Assembly (NCBI GenBank): GCA_030841765.1
Contig: JAUUSS010000039.1
Location: 1-18,535, forward strand
Reading direction: 5' to 3'
Source of the DNA: Collinsella aerofaciens
GTDB taxonomy: Bacteria > Actinomycetota > Coriobacteriia > Coriobacteriales > Coriobacteriaceae
Length of the DNA stretch: 18,535 bases
Both the position numbers and the translations under genes were made by a program. The notes below the pieces were generated by a model that was not told the DNA's origin, searched no databases, and saw nothing but the letters and a program-made list of their open reading frames with translations. This document shows positions 14,923-18,535 of the stretch, piece after piece. How positions within the stretch are numbered: position 1 is the stretch's first letter; each line of letters opens with the position of its first letter.

Positions 14923-16053
14923 ATGCAGCCCAAAGCCGCACGCAACATACCCATCGAAGCCTTGCGCCTGATCGCGGTCGCCGGCATCGCGGTATTCCAC
15001 ACGTTTCAGTGGACCTTCCAGGGGACCTGCGTCGGCTTGCAGGAATACACGCCGCTCGCCGCCTTCCCCTACTCCGGCGCACTCGGCTTTATCAACTTGC
15101 TGGGCTGCTGGGCCAACGAGGTCTTCTTTATGACCTCGGGCTATTTTCTCATCGCTTCGGCCGCGCGTGCTTGGGACGGTGGAGCAGCGTGGAAGTCACA
15201 AATGCAGCGGATGGCGCAGCGTCTGGGCAAGGTTGTTATGCCCACCGCGTTTTATTGCCTCGTGGCGCTGACGTGGTCCACGGTCGTCTCCCCCATTCCC
15301 GATGTTACCCTCAATACGCACTACTGGTACACACTAGGCCTTGAGTTTATCTGGGTCTATGCCGCCACGGTCTTCATGGCGCCATGGTTTGGACTGGCCA
15401 AGATCCGACTCTCCCAGAAGAGCTACACGACGACGGTCATCGCCGTTGGCATCCTCGCATTTGTTGTTAACGGGTATTTAGCCGCCATGAGCGCGACAAA
15501 CGGCGGTGAGTTTTCTTGGCTCCAAAAGCTCATGAGCGCCGTCACGTACGTTATCGCGTTTTTGATCGGTGGGCTGCTCCGCGACGTTACCGATGTCATG
15601 GATTCGGACAGGGCGGGCGCCTTGGGCATGCGCTCGCTCGTAACGGTTTTGGTACTCACCATCATCCTGGAAGGAGCACTCTCCTTCACCGACAACCTCA
15701 CGGCGATGGCAGTCCTCTCCTACAAATCAACCTCGCTGATCTCGTTTGCCCTCGCTGCCGCCTCCTTGCTCTTTGCGGCAACCCGACGCAGTGCCTCAGG
15801 CAATCCGCGGACTGCAGGTGTCATCGTCACCTTATCGACCGCCACGCTCGGTTTCTATGTGACGCAGTCGCTCACCAGTAGCCTGTGGCGTCCCGTCTTC
15901 AATACGTTGCTCGCAAACATACTGGTCAGCCAAAACAGCCCGGCAGCTATATGTATCGTCACGGGTACCGTCATTAGCATCGTCTTTGCCTTAGCGCTCC
16001 TCATCATCGACGCAGCTAGAAGCCTTATCGCTCGCAAGCCCAAGCGGCAATAG
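14923..16053 (+). CDS. Membrane acyltransferase of the acyltransferase-3 family
   Basis: This 376-aa multi-pass membrane protein probably spans the membrane about ten times. The N-terminus carries the family signature: NIPIEALRLIAVAGIAVFH, with E12, R15 and the essential-type H26. The family moves acetyl, succinyl or other acyl groups onto sugars of surface polysaccharides, lipids or exported glycans. The length is normal for the membrane domain alone, and there is no SGNH extension. AAAGGA lies about 4 nt before the ATG. The gene is divergent from the five-gene glycosyltransferase operon, so decoration of that glycan is the natural guess, though not proven by sequence. Its end is highly basic (RKPKRQ), suggesting a cytoplasmic tail. 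Confidence 0.92.
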   Translation: MQPKAARNIPIEALRLIAVAGIAVFHTFQWTFQGTCVGLQEYTPLAAFPYSGALGFINLLGCWANEVFFMTSGYFLIASAARAWDGGAAWKSQMQRMAQRLGKVVMPTAFYCLVALTWSTVVSPIPDVTLNTHYWYTLGLEFIWVYAATVFMAPWFGLAKIRLSQKSYTTTVIAVGILAFVVNGYLAAMSATNGGEFSWLQKLMSAVTYVIAFLIGGLLRDVTDVMDSDRAGALGMRSLVTVLVLTIILEGALSFTDNLTAMAVLSYKSTSLISFALAAASLLFAATRRSASGNPRTAGVIVTLSTATLGFYVTQSLTSSLWRPVFNTLLANILVSQNSPAAICIVTGTVISIVFALALLIIDAARSLIARKPKRQ

Positions 16054-16091
16054 AGACGCTGCCGTCAGACGCTAAAGCCGCTACAGCCGTG

Positions 16092-16109
16092 GCAGGTTCC
16101 TGCGTTTTA
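16092..16109 (+). terminator. Weak candidate terminator after the acyltransferase gene
   Basis: GCAG and CTGC form a short 4-bp stem around a GTTC loop, followed by GTTTTA. It is short and at best a partial terminator. Confidence 0.25.
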
Positions 16110-16117
16110 TTCAAAGC

Positions 16118-16148
16118 TTGCCGCCAAGGTGCGCCGAGCCTTTACAAT
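16118..16148 (+). promoter_or_regulatory. Candidate promoter for the GlfT-like glycosyltransferase gene
   Basis: TTGCCG (16118-16123) and TACAAT (16143-16148) are separated by 19 nt, about 75 nt upstream of the ATG at 16224. The spacer is long, so the call is tentative. Confidence 0.3.
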
Positions 16149-16223
16149 AGGACAGTCCCAAGGACGTATTCGATAGCTTCCGCGCAGCACTCGCCCGCCG
16201 CGCGTGAAAGGATATATTGCCCC

Positions 16224-17243
16224 ATGCCTTCAACCCTCCCCGCTCCCATCGACAAACTCGCCATCGTTGTCGTCACCTATAAGCGCCAGGAACTCCTGGC
16301 CAACTTGTTCGACTCTATGACCAAGCTCACTGCCGCGCCCTGGCGCATCGTGATTGTCGATAACGAGAATTCGCGCGAGACCAAGGCCATGTGCGCCGCA
16401 TTCAACGAGCGCCTCGCCACCCTGTGGGGCATCGACACCAACCAGCCCGATGCAAAGGGTGGCACCAACCGCGTTATCTACGCGCCGCAGCTCAAAAACG
16501 GCGGCGGCGCAGGTGGCTTCTCCGCCGGCACCAAGTGCGCCTACGACCTGGGCGCTCAGTGGTTCTGGGTGATGGACGACGACGTGCTCGTCATCCCCGA
16601 AGGCATCGAGCGTCTTGCCAAGTGGACCGATCGCTACGATGTCATCCAGGGTTCGCGCCTGGACTTTGACGGCGGCGCCTTCTTTTGGCAATACCAACTC
16701 ATCCTTTCACTCGGCATTCCCAACCCTGTCGCCAAGTGGGACCTGGGACCCGAGGGCTACCGCGCCATGAACCAGCTATGCTTTGAGGGCGGCATGTTCT
16801 CGCGCCGCGTGGTCGATAAGATCGGCCTGCCCGATGCGCGATTCTTTATCTACGGCGACGATGCCTGCTACGGCTACGTAGCCAGCCAACACTTCCCCGC
16901 CGTCGTTGTTGCCGACGTGGTTCTCAAGCGCGCCCGCGCCGTCTCTAACTGGGATATCGCCGGCAAACGCCAGCTCAACTCTACGAGCGACACCAACCGC
17001 TACTACATCATGCGCAACCGAGGCTTCCTCGCTCGCTATATGCAGATCTACGGTGACTACCACCCCATGCTGTTCCGCCTGGGCAATGCCGCGACCTTCT
17101 GCAAGGAATTCATTCGCCTGGCTGCGGTCGATAAGTGCTTTAAGACCGGCATTCCGGCGCTGCGCCGCGGCATGAAGGACGCCCGCAAGATCATCAAGGA
17201 CCCCGACTGGAAGCCCATGCCGCCCATGAAGGACACCGAGTAA
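16224..17243 (+). CDS. GT2 glycosyltransferase resembling galactofuranosyltransferases
   Basis: I start this protein at ATG 16224 (339 aa), where AIVVVTYKRQELL follows within a few residues. A longer in-frame start at 16089 would add 45 residues unlike any GT domain. An AAAGGA lies about 11 nt upstream, which is a long spacing. Features are IVIVDNENS (42-50), the glycine-rich NGGGAGGFSAG (92-102), metal-binding MDDDV (117-121), FIYGDDACYGY (208-218), where a catalytic acidic residue is expected, and YYIMRNRGF (260-268). This set, especially the GGAGGF turn, the DDD, a second DD motif and Y-x-x-RN, is what GlfT-like and related GT2 enzymes show, so transfer of galactofuranose or rhamnose is possible. 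No UDP-galactopyranose mutase gene is in the window to support galactofuranose. The gene stands alone on the plus strand after the acyltransferase gene. Confidence 0.92.
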   Translation: MPSTLPAPIDKLAIVVVTYKRQELLANLFDSMTKLTAAPWRIVIVDNENSRETKAMCAAFNERLATLWGIDTNQPDAKGGTNRVIYAPQLKNGGGAGGFSAGTKCAYDLGAQWFWVMDDDVLVIPEGIERLAKWTDRYDVIQGSRLDFDGGAFFWQYQLILSLGIPNPVAKWDLGPEGYRAMNQLCFEGGMFSRRVVDKIGLPDARFFIYGDDACYGYVASQHFPAVVVADVVLKRARAVSNWDIAGKRQLNSTSDTNRYYIMRNRGFLARYMQIYGDYHPMLFRLGNAATFCKEFIRLAAVDKCFKTGIPALRRGMKDARKIIKDPDWKPMPPMKDTE

Positions 17244-17267
17244 CGGAAGCCGGAAACACCTCGGCGC

Positions 17268-18535
17268 TTAAAGCCGCTGGCACACCGTAGCCACATGCTG
17301 CCCATCAAAACCGAACCCCCAGCGCATGCGACCCACGCCGGGGCGCGGCACACGAATTTCGTCGATGCCATCGCGCTCTATGTCGAGTAGCGACTGCACG
17401 GCCAGCAATTCCAACCCCAGCGCATCCACATCGGGGTCATACATCATATTGATCGTTATAAGCGGGCGCTCGTCCAGCATGCCGATCGTGTCAGCTACGT
17501 CGAACACAGCGCCCGTAGGAAAAACCTGGATGTCCCAGCGACCCGCGCCACACTTTCGCCTCGAAGCAGGATTGGCATAGCCCGGCAAGCCAAAGCAGAG
17601 CCCCTGCAAGAACAGATGATATGGCAGCGGCTTATCTGGGTCGGTCTCACCGATTCCCGCATCCCCCAGGATGCGGCTTAGCGCCCGCCTCACGGTATCC
17701 TCGTTCCCACGGCACAGCCCGTCGCGAAACGCATCGACGTCTCGAATGTCTTCGGCAGCGCACTCAAACCACTCAACAATCACTAGACGCAAGGCTTGGC
17801 GAAGCTCTTTATTGGGCAATCGCAAAGCACGGAGCCGATCGCCATGCTCTGGCTCCTCAGCCATATCCGTCGTGAGAAAACCGGACAGATACAGCGCTGT
17901 CCACATGCCATCGTCAGGCGAGACATCTGGCTCTGCAGCGCCCAAACAAAGCGGGACCTCAGCACACCTATGGGCCTCGAGCAAATCAAACAAGACCGAA
18001 AGGCGGTCGAGATTCCACCCGGCAACTACCCTACTCAGGCAATCCGCATACCCATACAGATCGGCGCGCACAGGCGCCGTGCAGCCTCGATCCAGAAAAC
18101 CGATCACACGCGCTGGACTCGAGCAATAGGCCCTACCAAACCGATATCCCTCGAGCCATTCACGCGCATCATCAAGATATTCCTCACGCCCAGCATGATT
18201 CAACAGAGCCTGGACCTCGGCATCCGAAAAGCCGAACCAACGGTCACACCACGTCGAAAGCGGCGTCGACAGACAATACGAGCAACTGCGCGAAGAAAGC
18301 GCCGCTTCGGCAGGACTGGGACGCTCCCCCATCAGACAAGCAAAGCGTAGCGAATGACCCGCGGCAGCAATGGCGTCAAACAGCACACGGTCAAGTAGTT
18401 CTGCCGGATCGGCGTCAGAAGCGTCCCTCGCGCTCGCACGGCGAGACCACGCCGCATCGTACCCATCAACGAGCAATACACCCTGCTCATCACAGGCAAT
18501 CTCCAGCAGCTCTATGAGCACACCGAGCACCGAGT
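17268..18535 (-). CDS. AAA-ATPase-like/PD-(D/E)XK family protein, 5' end outside window
   Basis: The frame is open to the window edge, so the N-terminus with any Walker A is missing. Residue numbers run from a GTG codon at 18530. Family marks of the AAA-ATPase-like plus C-terminal PDDEXK-type nuclease architecture are VLLVDGYDAAW (18-28) at the Walker B place, FGFSDAEVQALL, the WLEGYRFG segment, YLSGFLTTD, LRLPNKELR, YHLFLQGL, GRWDI (330-334) and a closing WGFGFDGQHV. Two key sites look altered. The Walker B usually reads like LIDEYD but here has Gly (G23) for Glu. The nuclease E-x-K strand reads ITINMM (358-363), giving Asn and Met where Glu and Lys are expected, although the GRWD aspartate is kept. 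It may be a catalytically impaired member. The family's cellular role is not settled. It is convergent with the GlfT-like gene with a 24-bp gap. Confidence 0.85.
   Translation of the reverse strand, partial: SVLGVLIELLEIACDEQGVLLVDGYDAAWSRRASARDASDADPAELLDRVLFDAIAAAGHSLRFACLMGERPSPAEAALSSRSCSYCLSTPLSTWCDRWFGFSDAEVQALLNHAGREEYLDDAREWLEGYRFGRAYCSSPARVIGFLDRGCTAPVRADLYGYADCLSRVVAGWNLDRLSVLFDLLEAHRCAEVPLCLGAAEPDVSPDDGMWTALYLSGFLTTDMAEEPEHGDRLRALRLPNKELRQALRLVIVEWFECAAEDIRDVDAFRDGLCRGNEDTVRRALSRILGDAGIGETDPDKPLPYHLFLQGLCFGLPGYANPASRRKCGAGRWDIQVFPTGAVFDVADTIGMLDERPLITINMMYDPDVDALGLELLAVQSLLDIERDGIDEIRVPRPGVGRMRWGFGFDGQHVATVCQRL

Noticed and set aside
16089..16223. 45-residue N-terminal extension of the GlfT-like glycosyltransferase
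   Set aside because: The extension has no GT2 features, runs through the candidate promoter, and the ATG at 16224 starts just before the first GT-A strand.
17244..17267. Possible bidirectional terminator between the convergent genes at the right side
   Set aside because: Only a 4-bp CGGC/GCCG pairing is visible near it, and there is no T-run.

Overview
The window looks like chromosomal DNA of a Gram-positive gut actinobacterium of the Coriobacteriia, most likely Collinsella or a close relative. This is inferred from three things: secreted proteins built on aromatic cell-wall-binding repeats, dense operons of family 2 glycosyltransferases with GC near 60%, and strong Shine-Dalgarno sites, sometimes in front of TTG starts. 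No rRNA, tRNA, insertion sequence, phage gene or CRISPR array is visible.

Positions 1-6152 (all minus strand) hold four adjacent genes for exported proteins made mostly of about 20-residue cell-wall-binding repeats. In order of transcription they are a 418-aa repeat protein ending in a small Cys/His module, a 736-aa protein ending in an NlpC/P60-like cysteine peptidase domain, a 577-aa GH25 lysozyme-type muramidase, and a fourth protein whose C-terminus lies outside the window. The last two share almost identical GC-rich DNA modules placed behind AT-rich N-terminal parts, so repeat modules appear to have been exchanged or homogenised. Together the set suggests surface enzymes that attach to and remodel or cleave peptidoglycan.

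Positions 6153-7903 carry a visibly AT-richer two-gene cassette on the plus strand. It has its own TATAAT box, an inverted repeat just upstream of that box, strong ribosome binding sites and a TGATG stop/start overlap. The first gene encodes a 149-aa protein of the DUF4869 type. The second encodes a 325-aa protein that joins a compact P-loop NTPase to a Toprim-like half with a reduced metal site. This is the best candidate for an undescribed system in the window: the ATPase plus Toprim-like layout recalls OLD, Gabija and PARIS-type defence effectors, but the function is unknown.

Positions 7900-14810 (minus) are a compact operon of five GT2 glycosyltransferase genes (367, 346, 372, 355 and 828 aa). 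The last encodes a tandem double-GT2 enzyme. Two of the five are clear paralogues. A divergent membrane acyltransferase-3 gene (14923-16053) and a GlfT-like GT2 gene (16224-17243) follow on the plus strand. Together these probably build and decorate a cell-surface polysaccharide, but no polymerase, flippase or sugar-nucleotide gene is in the window to name the product.

The right edge (17268-18535, minus) is a 5'-truncated gene of the AAA-ATPase-like/PD-(D/E)XK family. Its recognisable Walker B and nuclease motifs both carry substitutions at key positions.
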